Below, piece by piece: positions 24,037-32,453 of a DNA stretch of 42,477 nt. Position 1 is the stretch's first letter, and every line of letters begins with the position of its first letter. Both the position numbers and the translations under genes were made by a program. The notes under the pieces were generated by a model that was not told the DNA's origin, did not search any database, and saw only the letters and a program-made list of their open reading frames with translations. The DNA comes from CAYNEO01 sp964396245 (GTDB taxonomy: Bacteria > Zixibacteria > MSB-5A5 > GN15 > FEB-12), in contig CAYNEO010000030.1 of the NCBI GenBank assembly GCA_964396245.1, positions 1 to 42,477 of the forward strand, given 5' to 3'.

Positions 24037-25287
24037 TTAGTATTCAATTTGCAGGGCGACCGTACGACTCCAGCCATACTCGAATATCTGGAAATAGACC
24101 CGGTCGGACTCTACGCGCAGCACGTAGCCGTTTTTGACCTTGTCGCCAGACTTAAGGATATAGCCGTAGCCATCTTTATCCTCGAATAGAGCTCGGTTCG
24201 ACGAGCCCGCCTCGATGATGCCAACCAGCTTGAGTCCCTCGATGTTGGGTACCTGTCTTTCCAGGGGACTGTTATTCTGCTTGGTATCGTTAATAAGCGT
24301 TTCAAACGGGTCGCGCCGAGATTTGGCTCGATACTTGATGACCAATCGCTGTGGAAACTCGGCGACCATGGTGCCTTTAACTCCCGGGTGAGCCGGATTC
24401 CGGCGGAACCGCGAAGTGCTCCTCGACGAAGCGGCCGGACTCTCGGGGGGTTCAGAGGCCGACGCCGTGGTCTCTGCAGGAGCCGGTTTCTCGGCTACTT
24501 TTTTCTCGTCGGGCTTCTCGGCCGGTTGTTCCGCAGCGACCGAGGGCTTCGGCTGTTCGACCTTCGCCGGCTGTTGCTTCACCGGAGCCGGTTTCGTCTC
24601 AGTAGTCTTCTTTTCGGCCGGCTTCTGCGCGACTACCGGGGTTTCAGCCTTGTTGTCCCCGGCCGGCGCCTTCTGGGTCGTCGGAGCAGACGGCATGGTT
24701 GCCGGTCCGGCAGGCGCTGTCGCCACCGTGGCTTTTTTCTCGGCCGGTTTGTCTTTGGTGGTCGGGGCGGCAGCCGGCTTGTCTACTTTGGCTACCTCCT
24801 GCGTCGGCTTTGCTTCCGCTTTGGGCGCCGGTGTCCCTGATGTCGCCTTCAGCCAATCCTGCGACGACCATGTCGCAAAACCGGTTGTGGATTTATCAGT
24901 GAAGGACACAATAATTGACTTACCGTTCGATTCGATACGATACAGCGGCGGTCCGTCCATGTCGAACACCACGCGGACAATCTTTTCCGGGTTCACGGCG
25001 AACTGGCTCGTACGAATGGCTTTAATGCCACAGGCGGGCAAATCAAAAAAGCTTTGCGCGCCGAGGTCGTGGGTCGCCGTCAGAATGTCGACGATCAACC
25101 GGTGCGGTTTATCATCCTTGGGAATTTCCGTCTGGTGGGTAAAGCGCACCTGGCCCTCAACATCGATCCGCGCGACCGTGGTATTGTCCTGGTGAGACAA
25201 CTGGATATTGGTCACCCTGGCCGCGTACAGCGGACCGGCGGCGAGGAGAATAGCCACGACAAGGTAGACAGTGCTTCGTTTCATCAT
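24037..25287 (-). CDS. AMIN domain-PilP-like fusion, pilus alignment protein
   Basis: 416 residues with a signal peptide ending about PLYAA (residue 23). Residues 24-132 form an AMIN domain (VTNIQLSHQDNTTVARIDVE, HRLIVDILTATHDLG, VRVVFDMDGPPLYRIE). Residues about 150-290 are a Lys/Ala/Pro/Thr/Glu-rich linker resembling the periplasm-spanning part of TonB. Residues about 320-416 look like PilP: KSRRDPFETLI, GLKLVGIIEAGSSNRALFED, GYGYILKSGDKVKNGYVLRV. AMIN domains bind peptidoglycan and PilP links PilNO to PilQ. The position between pilO and pilQ is exactly that of pilP. AGGAG lies seven bases before the first of two ATGs. Confidence 0.85.
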   Translation of the reverse strand: MMKRSTVYLVVAILLAAGPLYAARVTNIQLSHQDNTTVARIDVEGQVRFTHQTEIPKDDKPHRLIVDILTATHDLGAQSFFDLPACGIKAIRTSQFAVNPEKIVRVVFDMDGPPLYRIESNGKSIIVSFTDKSTTGFATWSSQDWLKATSGTPAPKAEAKPTQEVAKVDKPAAAPTTKDKPAEKKATVATAPAGPATMPSAPTTQKAPAGDNKAETPVVAQKPAEKKTTETKPAPVKQQPAKVEQPKPSVAAEQPAEKPDEKKVAEKPAPAETTASASEPPESPAASSRSTSRFRRNPAHPGVKGTMVAEFPQRLVIKYRAKSRRDPFETLINDTKQNNSPLERQVPNIEGLKLVGIIEAGSSNRALFEDKDGYGYILKSGDKVKNGYVLRVESDRVYFQIFEYGWSRTVALQIEY

Positions 25288-25297
25288 TTCCTATCTC

Positions 25298-25921
25298 CTA
25301 AAGCGTGAGCTCCTTGAGGCGCTCTCCTTCCTTGACGAAGTAAGTTGAGAGGACGAAGGTAGCTGTTATCGTTTCTTTCTTTTTGCCGACCTCGGACGGA
25401 CCCTTCTCGGAGGCAGCCTTGCTGGAAGAGATCGCGATGTTCTGGGCCTTGATATTCATGTCGGAGACATTGGCGATAAACGGGAAGTTCGCGACATAGC
25501 TCACGAACTGACCGAAATCGTGGTAAGTCCCGACCATCTCGACCTCGAACGACGCGATATTGTAGAAGGATTCGGTTCGGTTCGGCCTTGGGTCTATTTT
25601 GGTGATCTTGGTACCGGTCAGTGACGAGGCCGTATGCAGCTGCACGAGGATAGAAGGAATCTGCTTGACTTCCGGCAGCAGGGCCTCGATTTCGTCATAC
25701 CGATCCAGGAGTTCGCTATATTCCAGTTGAAGCGCCTCGAGAGATTTCGCTTTCATCTCGACGTTTTTCAAATGGGTGGTGACGGTTTCGAATTCCTGGT
25801 TCTTCACGGTCAGCTGGTTGTCGTAGTTGGTGTAGACGCGCGAGTACCAGAAATACACGACGATGAAGAAAGCCAGTACGGAGATGGCTATCTTCTGATT
25901 CTTTGAATCTCTGAAATCCAT
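25298..25921 (-). CDS. pilO: Type IV pilus inner-membrane protein PilO
   Basis: 207 residues. One membrane segment near the N-terminus (about 10-28, IAISVLAFFIVVYFWYSRV) is followed by a coiled coil (ENVEMKAKSLEALQLEY-like stretch, residues 45-80) and a ferredoxin-like periplasmic domain (IPSILVQLHTASSLTGTKIT, FEVEMVGTYHDFGQFVSYVA, FPFIANVSDMNIKAQNIAIS). PilO pairs with PilN to join the cytoplasmic PilM ring to PilP and PilQ. It follows pilN by 13 bases. Confidence 0.9.
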   Translation of the reverse strand: MDFRDSKNQKIAISVLAFFIVVYFWYSRVYTNYDNQLTVKNQEFETVTTHLKNVEMKAKSLEALQLEYSELLDRYDEIEALLPEVKQIPSILVQLHTASSLTGTKITKIDPRPNRTESFYNIASFEVEMVGTYHDFGQFVSYVANFPFIANVSDMNIKAQNIAISSSKAASEKGPSEVGKKKETITATFVLSTYFVKEGERLKELTL

Positions 25922-25934
25922 TGAGCCACTCTCC

Positions 25935-26669
25935 TTAGTTAAGTTGCTTGTGACTGGTTGCAGACGGTTCGGCCGAGCCGCCGTTGGCCTGGGCGATCAT
26001 CTGCTGCAGTTCTTCATCGGACAGATAATGCGCGTCGCATGAGACCACGAAGTTGTAGGCCCGTTCCTTGTCGGAGTTGAACTTGGTTTCCTTGGTCGAG
26101 ACCAGTTCGACCTCGTCGAAGTAATCGGAGCGCATCATATTTATCATGAATGAGGCCAGTGCGTTCAGGGTAAAGGCGTAACCCTCGATTTCCACCGGGT
26201 GAACGTTGGGATCGACCCTGGGGGCGGCAGTTGTGTCGGCCGCCTGGCTATTGGTCTGACCCGCACGAGTGGCCTTTGCGGCCGGAGCGGGCGTCGGTGA
26301 CGTCTCGCTGTAGTTGGCCAGCCAGACGAATTCGGGAACGTCGCCCGAGATGTCTTCCAGCAGGCGGACCCATACTGACCGATGGCGGTCGAGTCTTTCG
26401 ACAGCGGCCATACGGTCCTGGATCTTCTCCTTGACGTCGGTGAGGGCATCGACCAGCTTGATATCCTTCTGGAGCATCGCGGCGCGCTGGCTTGCCTTCT
26501 CGATATTCTTCTCAAGATTGCTGAGCTGGTACATCTGGTAGAAGGTAATTCCAGCCAGCATCAGCACGACTCCCGCGGCGCCGGCGATGACGTACAGGCC
26601 GACCTTGCCAAGGGAGATTGTGCGTGACCCCTTGAGGTAATTTTTGGGAAGAAGGTTTATCTCTATCAT
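25935..26669 (-). CDS. pilN: Type IV pilus inner-membrane protein PilN
   Basis: 244 residues. It opens with MIEINLLP, the conserved cytoplasmic peptide that docks into PilM. A membrane segment follows (about 25-45, VGLYVIAGAAGVVLMLAGIT), then a coiled coil with SNLEKNIEKASQRAAMLQKD. The periplasmic domain is interrupted by an Ala/Thr/Pro-rich insert (about 125-152), then VHPVEIEGYAFTLNALASFM and FVVSCDAHYL. It ends with a low-complexity tail. It lies six bases after pilM. The insert makes it longer than typical PilN (about 180-200). Confidence 0.9.
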   Translation of the reverse strand: MIEINLLPKNYLKGSRTISLGKVGLYVIAGAAGVVLMLAGITFYQMYQLSNLEKNIEKASQRAAMLQKDIKLVDALTDVKEKIQDRMAAVERLDRHRSVWVRLLEDISGDVPEFVWLANYSETSPTPAPAAKATRAGQTNSQAADTTAAPRVDPNVHPVEIEGYAFTLNALASFMINMMRSDYFDEVELVSTKETKFNSDKERAYNFVVSCDAHYLSDEELQQMIAQANGGSAEPSATSHKQLN

Positions 26670-26675
26670 GGCGAA

Positions 26676-27728
26676 TTACCTCGCTTTCCGCATTGCCAGG
26701 CCCACCGCAACCGACAGCAGTGGCGCGATTTTTTCCGGCTGAAGGTACTGGAAGAGCTCCGGATCGTAATCTATATTTCTCAGGGGATTGGCAATTTCCA
26801 GGGGCACGTTGAGCTTGGACTGGAGGTATTCCGGCAGATACGGTATCAGGGCGCCGCCGCCGGAGAGCACCAACCAGTCGATGGTCTCGATTTTCGCCTG
26901 CGATTTGAAATAGGAGAACGCGAGTTCGATTCCCGAGACAAGTTCGTCGGTAGCGGAAATGATCGTTGCCTTGAGCATGTCCTGATCGATGGAGTCGCTC
27001 ATTTCACCCTTGATCGTTTTGGCAGTCAACTCGGGGTTGAGACGGAACTCGCGCTGGACGGCATTGGCAATCTCGCGGGTGCCGGCTGATACATCGCGGG
27101 TGGCGTTGAACAGGCCGTCGGTCAGGTACGTAACATTGGTAACATCGTGACCAATATTAACGAGGGCGGTGACGCGCGACGGGTCAACTTCGTAGTTGGC
27201 CTCGTAGGCGTTCATGATCGCAAAGGCATCGTCATCGACCACAACCGGACGCAGCCCGCAGTCCTCGATCAATTCAAGGTACATCTGCAGGTACTCCTTG
27301 CGGGCCGCCACCAACAGTACGTCCATCTTGTTGATTTCCTCATCAGTCTTGATGATGTGGTAATCAAGGGTGACGTCATCGATATCGAAGGGCGCCCGCT
27401 GTTCGGTTTCGAACAGGATAGCCTGCTCGGCCTCGGGGCCGGTCTTCTTATCGATGGTGAACTTGTCGGTGATGACCCCGTGTCCGGAGATGGAAACGAC
27501 GACATCTTTGATCTTCGGGTCGGTCTGATCGACCAGGGACTGAATATTGAAGATCACCGCTTCACGGTCTCTGATCTCGTCAGCGACGATGGACTCGGGT
27601 GGGAGTTCACGGATACCGATGGCGGATACCGCGTATCCACTCTTGTCATGGTCGAGCTTGACCAGCTTGACGGAATTGGCGCCAATGTCCAGTCCGACTG
27701 TGCTCTTACTCCTGCGTGGAATTAGCAT
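26676..27728 (-). CDS. pilM: Type IV pilus assembly ATPase-fold protein PilM
   Basis: 350 residues, actin-like. The phosphate-binding segment TVGLDIGANSVKLVKLDHD is at the N-terminus. Further conserved parts: ITDKFTIDKKTG, APFDIDDVTLDYHIIK, VVDDDAFAIMNAYEANYEVD, ALVNIGHDVTNVTYLTDGLF, and LVLSGGGALIPYLPEYLQSK. The end LLSVAVGLAMRKAR is typical. PilM forms a cytoplasmic ring that binds the N-terminus of PilN. The ATG at 27728 has GAGTGA six to nine bases upstream. It begins the pilMNO-P-Q run, with the pilin-like gene 274 bases upstream. Confidence 0.93.
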   Translation of the reverse strand: MLIPRRSKSTVGLDIGANSVKLVKLDHDKSGYAVSAIGIRELPPESIVADEIRDREAVIFNIQSLVDQTDPKIKDVVVSISGHGVITDKFTIDKKTGPEAEQAILFETEQRAPFDIDDVTLDYHIIKTDEEINKMDVLLVAARKEYLQMYLELIEDCGLRPVVVDDDAFAIMNAYEANYEVDPSRVTALVNIGHDVTNVTYLTDGLFNATRDVSAGTREIANAVQREFRLNPELTAKTIKGEMSDSIDQDMLKATIISATDELVSGIELAFSYFKSQAKIETIDWLVLSGGGALIPYLPEYLQSKLNVPLEIANPLRNIDYDPELFQYLQPEKIAPLLSVAVGLAMRKAR

Positions 27729-27948
27729 ATATCACTCTTTTTAGTACCGTTTAAGTCGAATTAACACCGTTTCATTATCCCATTTATCGGCATAACCGGC
27801 GACGAGTTAACGAACACTAGCAATTATTTCCTTTCCGCAGAAACGCCCCTGGTTCCTCATCTATTTATGTAATTAAATATCGGACTGAGCCCCTGAGGTC
27901 TTAACCGGAGAATGGACCTCGCGGTAAGATACTCGGGGACAATAAATT

Positions 27949-27975
27949 AGCCTCCCGGCCGGAGCACGGGAGGCT
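27949..27975 (-). terminator. Hairpin after the pilin-like gene, probable terminator
   Basis: On the leftward strand a perfect 9-bp stem (27975-27967 with 27957-27949, AGCCTCCCG/CGGGAGGCT) with a 9-base loop is followed by AATTTATTG. The T-run is broken, so termination may be partial, allowing some read-through from the pilin-like gene into pilM. The rest of the 274-base gap to pilM holds no clear signal. Confidence 0.6.
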
Positions 27976-28002
27976 CGAAGGAGTTGATAATTTCCACAAT
28001 TA

Positions 28003-28509
28003 TCAATAATAGTGGGATTCGGAGTGCACCCTGCCGGTGGATGCCAAAATGTTTGAATCGAACAGAGCGATGACCTGATTCGCGTATGCCATGGAGTACA
28101 CGTTACCACCGCCACTGAAGTCGGCCGATCCATTCGGGCGGAAGAAAAGCACGTTGCCCAGCAGGTCGGTCGCGATGTAGTTGAATTCGGACGGGAGCGT
28201 GTCAACGCGGACGGCACTGTCGATGCTGGGTTCATAGGCGTAGCTGCTATCGGCGCCGTCTCGGAAAAGCGTATACGTTTTCGCCGTGGGATCAAAGTAT
28301 AATCCGTACTGAGCCTTGTCCGTTATGGCCATCGACCGTGCGAGTTTCAAGGTCGAGACCATATCGCGATTGGCGCTTTTGAATTTCATGCGATTGTAGG
28401 CGATTTCAAATCGCGGGGCAGCCATAGCTGCCACGATGCCGATGATGACCACGGTGATGAGAAGTTCGATCAGCGTGATACCGGCTTTGTTCTTGAGAAT
28501 TCTGTTCAT
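28003..28509 (-). CDS. Type IV pilin-like protein (GspH/FimT type)
   Basis: 168 residues. A short leader with basic residues (MNRILKNKAG) ends at a prepilin-peptidase site, followed by ITLIELLITVVIIGIVAAMA with the conserved Glu at mature position 5. The first mature residue would be Ile instead of the usual Phe. The following region, ANRDMVSTLKLARSMAITDK, is typical of GspH/FimT minor pseudopilins, then a beta-rich domain to the C-terminus SHYY. It probably is a minor pilin or pilus-tip component. No major pilin, PilB, PilT, PilC or prepilin peptidase is in the window. Confidence 0.88.
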   Translation of the reverse strand: MNRILKNKAGITLIELLITVVIIGIVAAMAAPRFEIAYNRMKFKSANRDMVSTLKLARSMAITDKAQYGLYFDPTAKTYTLFRDGADSSYAYEPSIDSAVRVDTLPSEFNYIATDLLGNVLFFRPNGSADFSGGGNVYSMAYANQVIALFDSNILASTGRVHSESHYY

Positions 28510-28866
28510 TATATCACCTGTTTTCTGCGTCTAAACTTCGTGCGGACCATATAATATCCGTCGTCCCGTAACTGGTTTATAACAAGGTTCAGCATAGATC
28601 ATGCCTTTTCCGAGAAATAATGGACGGGTCGGGGCAAAGCTCCTATCTAACTGTCCGATAGAATATTATGGGGCGGGTTCGATGACCTGCCGGTCGTCCG
28701 TACCGAATGTATTCAGGGACTGCCCCGGTCAAGTATGGGATTTTGCCCATAGAAATAGGGTCCGTTCAAGATAGTGTTGACAATTCGACCGTTACGGTTA
28801 ATTTAGACTTGGAGCCCACTGTACCGACCGGCTCATATATGTATACTCTCTAAGAGGAAAGAATTC
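28510..28866. promoter_or_regulatory. Divergent intergenic region, pilin-like gene and subtilase
   Basis: This 357-base stretch has no convincing gene. On the + strand, TTGACA (28777-28782) and TAATTT (28799-28804), 16 bp apart, are a plausible though weak promoter for the subtilase. GAGG at 28853-28856 is its Shine-Dalgarno. On the minus strand a TATTAT-like -10 near 28556 could serve the pilin-like gene, but I found no matching -35. No sigma54 GG/GC pair was seen either. Confidence 0.45.
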
Positions 28867-31233
28867 ATGCCAGTGCGACATCTGCGGATTTCAGTTACTT
28901 GTGCCTTCCTTTTCGCCGTGTTGATCAGCACCGCTGTTTTCGGCGAAAACACTCCTTCCATCCCGGCGCTCAGCGATGCGCCCGTGATTCGGGAAAAAGA
29001 TCCCGAGGTACTTTCCTCCCGGGCTCGTGATTTCCTGGCCGATCGCGACGGGGACACGGTAAAAGTCTGGGTCTTCTTCACTGACAAGAATGTGAGGACT
29101 AAGGCCGAATTCGCTTCAAAGGCAGCATCGCTGAGCCTCAGCGACAAGCTCTCGAAAAGACGCGCCAAAATGGGACTGGACAAGATAGTGTTTGCAGATC
29201 TACCGGTTGTGGCGTCATATGTGGAGGCCGTGACCTCCAGGGGCGGAAAACTGCGACGAGTATCCAGGTGGCTGAATGCTGCGAGCTACGAACTGCCGGC
29301 GAACGCTCTCGATGCGGTGGCCGCCTTGCCGTTTGTGGCGGCGGTCGAGCCGATAGCCGGCTTCAAGGTGGACCACCCGGAAGTCCAGGATACTCGCCCG
29401 CCGCAGGTTCCCGAGGCTCAGGACGCCGAGGCACTCAATTACGGCCCGTCGTTAGGCCAGTTGAACCAGGTAAATGTCCCGGCGGTTCATTCACAGGGCT
29501 ATCACGGCGAAGGGGTCACTCTGGCTATTTTTGACACCGGGTTCCGAAAGAGCCATGAGGCGTTCGCCCAGCATTATGCCGACGGGCGGGTGCAGGCTGA
29601 GTATGATTTTGTATTCAATGATTCAAACACGGCAAACGAGCCGGCGGACATTCCGGAACAATGGAACCACGGCACCTATATATGGTCCGTCTGCGGTGGA
29701 TTGAAGGATGGCAAGATATACGGTCCGGCCTACCATGCCAATTTCCTGCTGGCAAAGACCGAGGATATGAGGTCGGAGACGCCGGTCGAGGAGGACAACT
29801 GGATAGCGGCGCTGGAGTGGGCCGATTCATACGGCGCGGATGTCGTCACGTCATCGCTGGCCTACGCGGACTGGTATACATACGAGGACGTTGACGGGCT
29901 GACGGCGCCCATCACCCTTGCCGCGAATACGGCCAGCGGTCTCGGTATTGTCGTCTGCAACGCCATGGGAAATGAGGGCCCGAGCCCGGGTACGCTGCAT
30001 CCGCCGGCGGACGCTTTCGACATCCTGGCATGTGGAGCGGTGACGTCTTCCGGGTACATTGCCTCTTTTTCTTCTCGGGGCCCGACCTATGACGGCCGTA
30101 CCAAACCGGAAGTATGCGCCCAGGGAGTGAACACCTACGCAGCGTATGCTACGGCAGATAATGCCTACGGGACGGTGAACGGAACGTCGCTTTCGACGCC
30201 GATTGTCGCCGGAACGGCCTGCCTTTTGATCCAGGCTCGTCCTGAGTTCACCCCCCACTTGATTCGTCAGGCAATTATCGAGTCGGCTTCAAATGCCGAT
30301 TCGCCGGACAACAACTACGGCTGGGGAATTGTCAATCTCTCGGAAGCGTTTCGCTGGGGAGCGAATTTCTCTGCCGACACGACTGTCGGAGATGCTCCAT
30401 TTTCGGTGCAGTTCAGCCCTCTGCCCACCCTGCCCACATCTGCCTACAAGTGGTACTTTGGTGATGGTGACTCATCCACGGCGGAGAATCCGATACACGA
30501 ATATTCGGCGTCCGGGGTATACAGCGTATCGCTGACAGTTGAGACGGCGTACGGATCTGTCACAAACATGCGGAACGATTTTATAATCGCACTTGGAGAT
30601 ACCCTGGCGTTTGGTGTGGATTCGGCATTTGGCGGGCAGGATTTAATAACGCACGTCTTTCTGACAAATTCTCAGCCACTCAGTGAGATCTTCATACCTT
30701 TTCAGGCTGCCGATTCACCACTTGATCTGACAATCGACTCGATTCGGTTTGGAGACCGAACGTCTTATTTTGCGCAAATTCTATATTCGGAGTACGATGC
30801 GAGCAACAATCTGTTTGCTCTCTCCCTCCTCGCGGGAAGCGGTGCAGAGCCGCTCGAACCGGGTTCGGGTGAGGTCATGAGGGTGTACTGGTCGACCGAT
30901 CCATGGTCAGTGAGCGGTCAGGAAAATACTATCGATACGGTCGCCACCCTGCCGCGAAAACTCGTCGTTTATTCACCGCAGATGTCCTATACTCCGCACG
31001 TACAGCCCGGGGAACTTCGTACTATCGATGTCGACAGGGGCGATCTGGATTACGATCATGTTCGAGGTCTCGCGGATATTACCGGCCTCATAGATTACGT
31101 ATACTTGGATGGGCCGCCGCCGGTGAGTCTGGCTACGGGTGATATAAACGGCGACCGAAGCATCGATCTGGGGGATATAACCGGGTTGATTGGGTTTGTT
31201 TATCTTGGCGGGCCAGCACCGGTTGATCCGTAG
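28867..31233 (+). CDS. Secreted subtilisin-like serine protease with PKD and dockerin modules
   Basis: 788 residues. Signal peptide about 1-26. A propeptide-like region precedes the S8 catalytic domain (about 205-495): LAIFDTGFRKSH (Asp223), WNHGTYIWSVCGG (His268), CNAMGNEGP (oxyanion Asn369) and NGTSLSTPIVAGTACLL (Ser441). A PKD domain (about 503-575) has YKWYFGDGDSSTAENPIHEY. Residues about 578-690 form a beta-rich module resembling cohesin. The C-terminus has two dockerin repeats (about 726-788: LADITGLIDYVYLDG, GDINGDRSIDLGDITGLIG). It is exported and probably held in a complex or at the surface by the dockerin. The catalytic triad is complete, so activity is expected. Confidence 0.94.
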   Translation: MPVRHLRISVTCAFLFAVLISTAVFGENTPSIPALSDAPVIREKDPEVLSSRARDFLADRDGDTVKVWVFFTDKNVRTKAEFASKAASLSLSDKLSKRRAKMGLDKIVFADLPVVASYVEAVTSRGGKLRRVSRWLNAASYELPANALDAVAALPFVAAVEPIAGFKVDHPEVQDTRPPQVPEAQDAEALNYGPSLGQLNQVNVPAVHSQGYHGEGVTLAIFDTGFRKSHEAFAQHYADGRVQAEYDFVFNDSNTANEPADIPEQWNHGTYIWSVCGGLKDGKIYGPAYHANFLLAKTEDMRSETPVEEDNWIAALEWADSYGADVVTSSLAYADWYTYEDVDGLTAPITLAANTASGLGIVVCNAMGNEGPSPGTLHPPADAFDILACGAVTSSGYIASFSSRGPTYDGRTKPEVCAQGVNTYAAYATADNAYGTVNGTSLSTPIVAGTACLLIQARPEFTPHLIRQAIIESASNADSPDNNYGWGIVNLSEAFRWGANFSADTTVGDAPFSVQFSPLPTLPTSAYKWYFGDGDSSTAENPIHEYSASGVYSVSLTVETAYGSVTNMRNDFIIALGDTLAFGVDSAFGGQDLITHVFLTNSQPLSEIFIPFQAADSPLDLTIDSIRFGDRTSYFAQILYSEYDASNNLFALSLLAGSGAEPLEPGSGEVMRVYWSTDPWSVSGQENTIDTVATLPRKLVVYSPQMSYTPHVQPGELRTIDVDRGDLDYDHVRGLADITGLIDYVYLDGPPPVSLATGDINGDRSIDLGDITGLIGFVYLGGPAPVDP

Positions 31234-31261
31234 ATCCCGGGGCGGTCACGGACAAAATCAT

Positions 31262-31290
31262 GGCCGGCTCCGGATGGAGCCGGCCTTTTT
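31262..31290 (+). terminator. Intrinsic terminator of the subtilase gene
   Basis: A perfect 10-bp stem (31262-31271 with 31276-31285, GGCCGGCTCC/GGAGCCGGCC), a 4-base loop and TTTTT follow the stop by 28 bases. On the other strand the hairpin is followed only by ATGATTTTG, so it may also weakly end the convergent aminopeptidase transcript. Confidence 0.93.
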
Positions 31291-31313
31291 ATGTTGCGTC
31301 TGCGAAGCATGCA

Positions 31314-32414
31314 TCAAATGACGAACTTTCCGTTGGAGTAAATGATTTTTCCGTCGGCCTCGATCTCGCCTCCGTTTTTGAGATCACAGACCATATCCCA
31401 GTGAAGGGCACTGCGGTTCTTGCCGCCGGATTCGGCGAAGCCTTCACCCACCGCCAGGTGACAGGTGCCGCCTATCTTTTCGTCGAAAAGCGTATTCTTG
31501 GTGAATCGTTTGATACCGTAGTTGGTGCCTATGGCGAACTCTCCTACCGAGCGCGCGCCCCGGTCCATGTTGAGCATCGCCTGCAGGTAGTCAAGGTTTT
31601 TGGCGGCCGATTCAGCGACCACCCGACCTTTCCTAAATTCCAGGCGAACATCCTCGACATCGCGCCCTATGTACGAAGCCGGATAACTGAAGCGAATATG
31701 TCCTTCGATACTGTTTTCGATCGGACTGGTAAAGATTTCTCCGTCGGGAAAGTTCTCGGTACCGTGACAACTGATCCACTTCCGACCTTTGACGCGAAGC
31801 TTGAGGTCGGTATCGGCGGAACGGACGTGTATTCGGTGCAGGCGGTTGAGAATTTTGACCAGCCTCCTCTGCTCCTGCTCGACTTTGTTCCAGTGCTTGA
31901 CCGGATCGGCCGCATCGATGTGGCCGGCGCCATAGACGAAATCCTCATAGTCGGCAAGCGACATGTCGGCATCCTGCGCGTCGGCGTGGGTCGGGAACTG
32001 AGTGCCGACCCATCGAGCTTCTTTCTTAGCGAAGCGCGCGAACAACCGCTTCGAGAGGGGATGCATGGCCTTGCGCTCCATCGCCTGTCGCTTCGGGTCC
32101 ACGCCGGCGAGATAACGGGTGTTTTCGCTTCCCCATATATGAATAAGGGCGTCAATCTTGTTTACCTCGGTGCGTTTCATCGGCGGGATGTACTTCAACT
32201 GGGCATCGCCGGCGTATTTCAAGCGTATTTCATCCAGGTCAGGGATACGCAGCTCGGTGTACGGATGCGCGCCGACCTTAATGGCCTCTTCATAGACGGC
32301 CTTAATCAGGGGTGTGGTGACCGTTTCTCCCTGAATTTTCACGAGCTGGCCCTTCTTCAACTGTACCGAATAGTTGACGAGTACGCCGGCAAGTTTGGCA
32401 ATACGAGGATCCAT
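31314..32414 (-). CDS. Aminopeptidase, M29 (thermophilic metalloprotease) family
   Basis: 366 residues, normal for M29 aminopeptidases such as AmpS and aminopeptidase T. The N-terminal domain starts DPRIAKLAGVLVNYSVQLKK. The dinuclear-metal site is complete in outline: GTENFPDGEIFTSPIENSIE (glutamates near 225 and 235), GRVVAESAAKNLDYL, LNMDRGARSVGEFAIGTNYG, TCHLAVGEGF and SALHWDMVCDL. The N-terminal nucleotide-like fold and the C-terminal metal domain are both present. It should be cytoplasmic, cleaving N-terminal residues from peptides. It follows ogt by 39 bases. Confidence 0.92.
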   Translation of the reverse strand: MDPRIAKLAGVLVNYSVQLKKGQLVKIQGETVTTPLIKAVYEEAIKVGAHPYTELRIPDLDEIRLKYAGDAQLKYIPPMKRTEVNKIDALIHIWGSENTRYLAGVDPKRQAMERKAMHPLSKRLFARFAKKEARWVGTQFPTHADAQDADMSLADYEDFVYGAGHIDAADPVKHWNKVEQEQRRLVKILNRLHRIHVRSADTDLKLRVKGRKWISCHGTENFPDGEIFTSPIENSIEGHIRFSYPASYIGRDVEDVRLEFRKGRVVAESAAKNLDYLQAMLNMDRGARSVGEFAIGTNYGIKRFTKNTLFDEKIGGTCHLAVGEGFAESGGKNRSALHWDMVCDLKNGGEIEADGKIIYSNGKFVI

Positions 32415-32453
32415 AGTTGTTCTCCGTTTTTCCGGATTGAGATCCGGTGATTT

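Noticed and set aside
24416..25195. A 259-codon rightward open frame rich in Gly, Ala and Leu
   Set aside because: It is antisense to the Lys/Ala/Pro-rich linker of the AMIN-PilP protein. The low-complexity composition is the complement of that linker.
31260..32450. A 396-codon rightward open frame
   Set aside because: It is antisense to the M29 aminopeptidase, whose catalytic motifs are clear on the other strand, and it starts inside the subtilase terminator.
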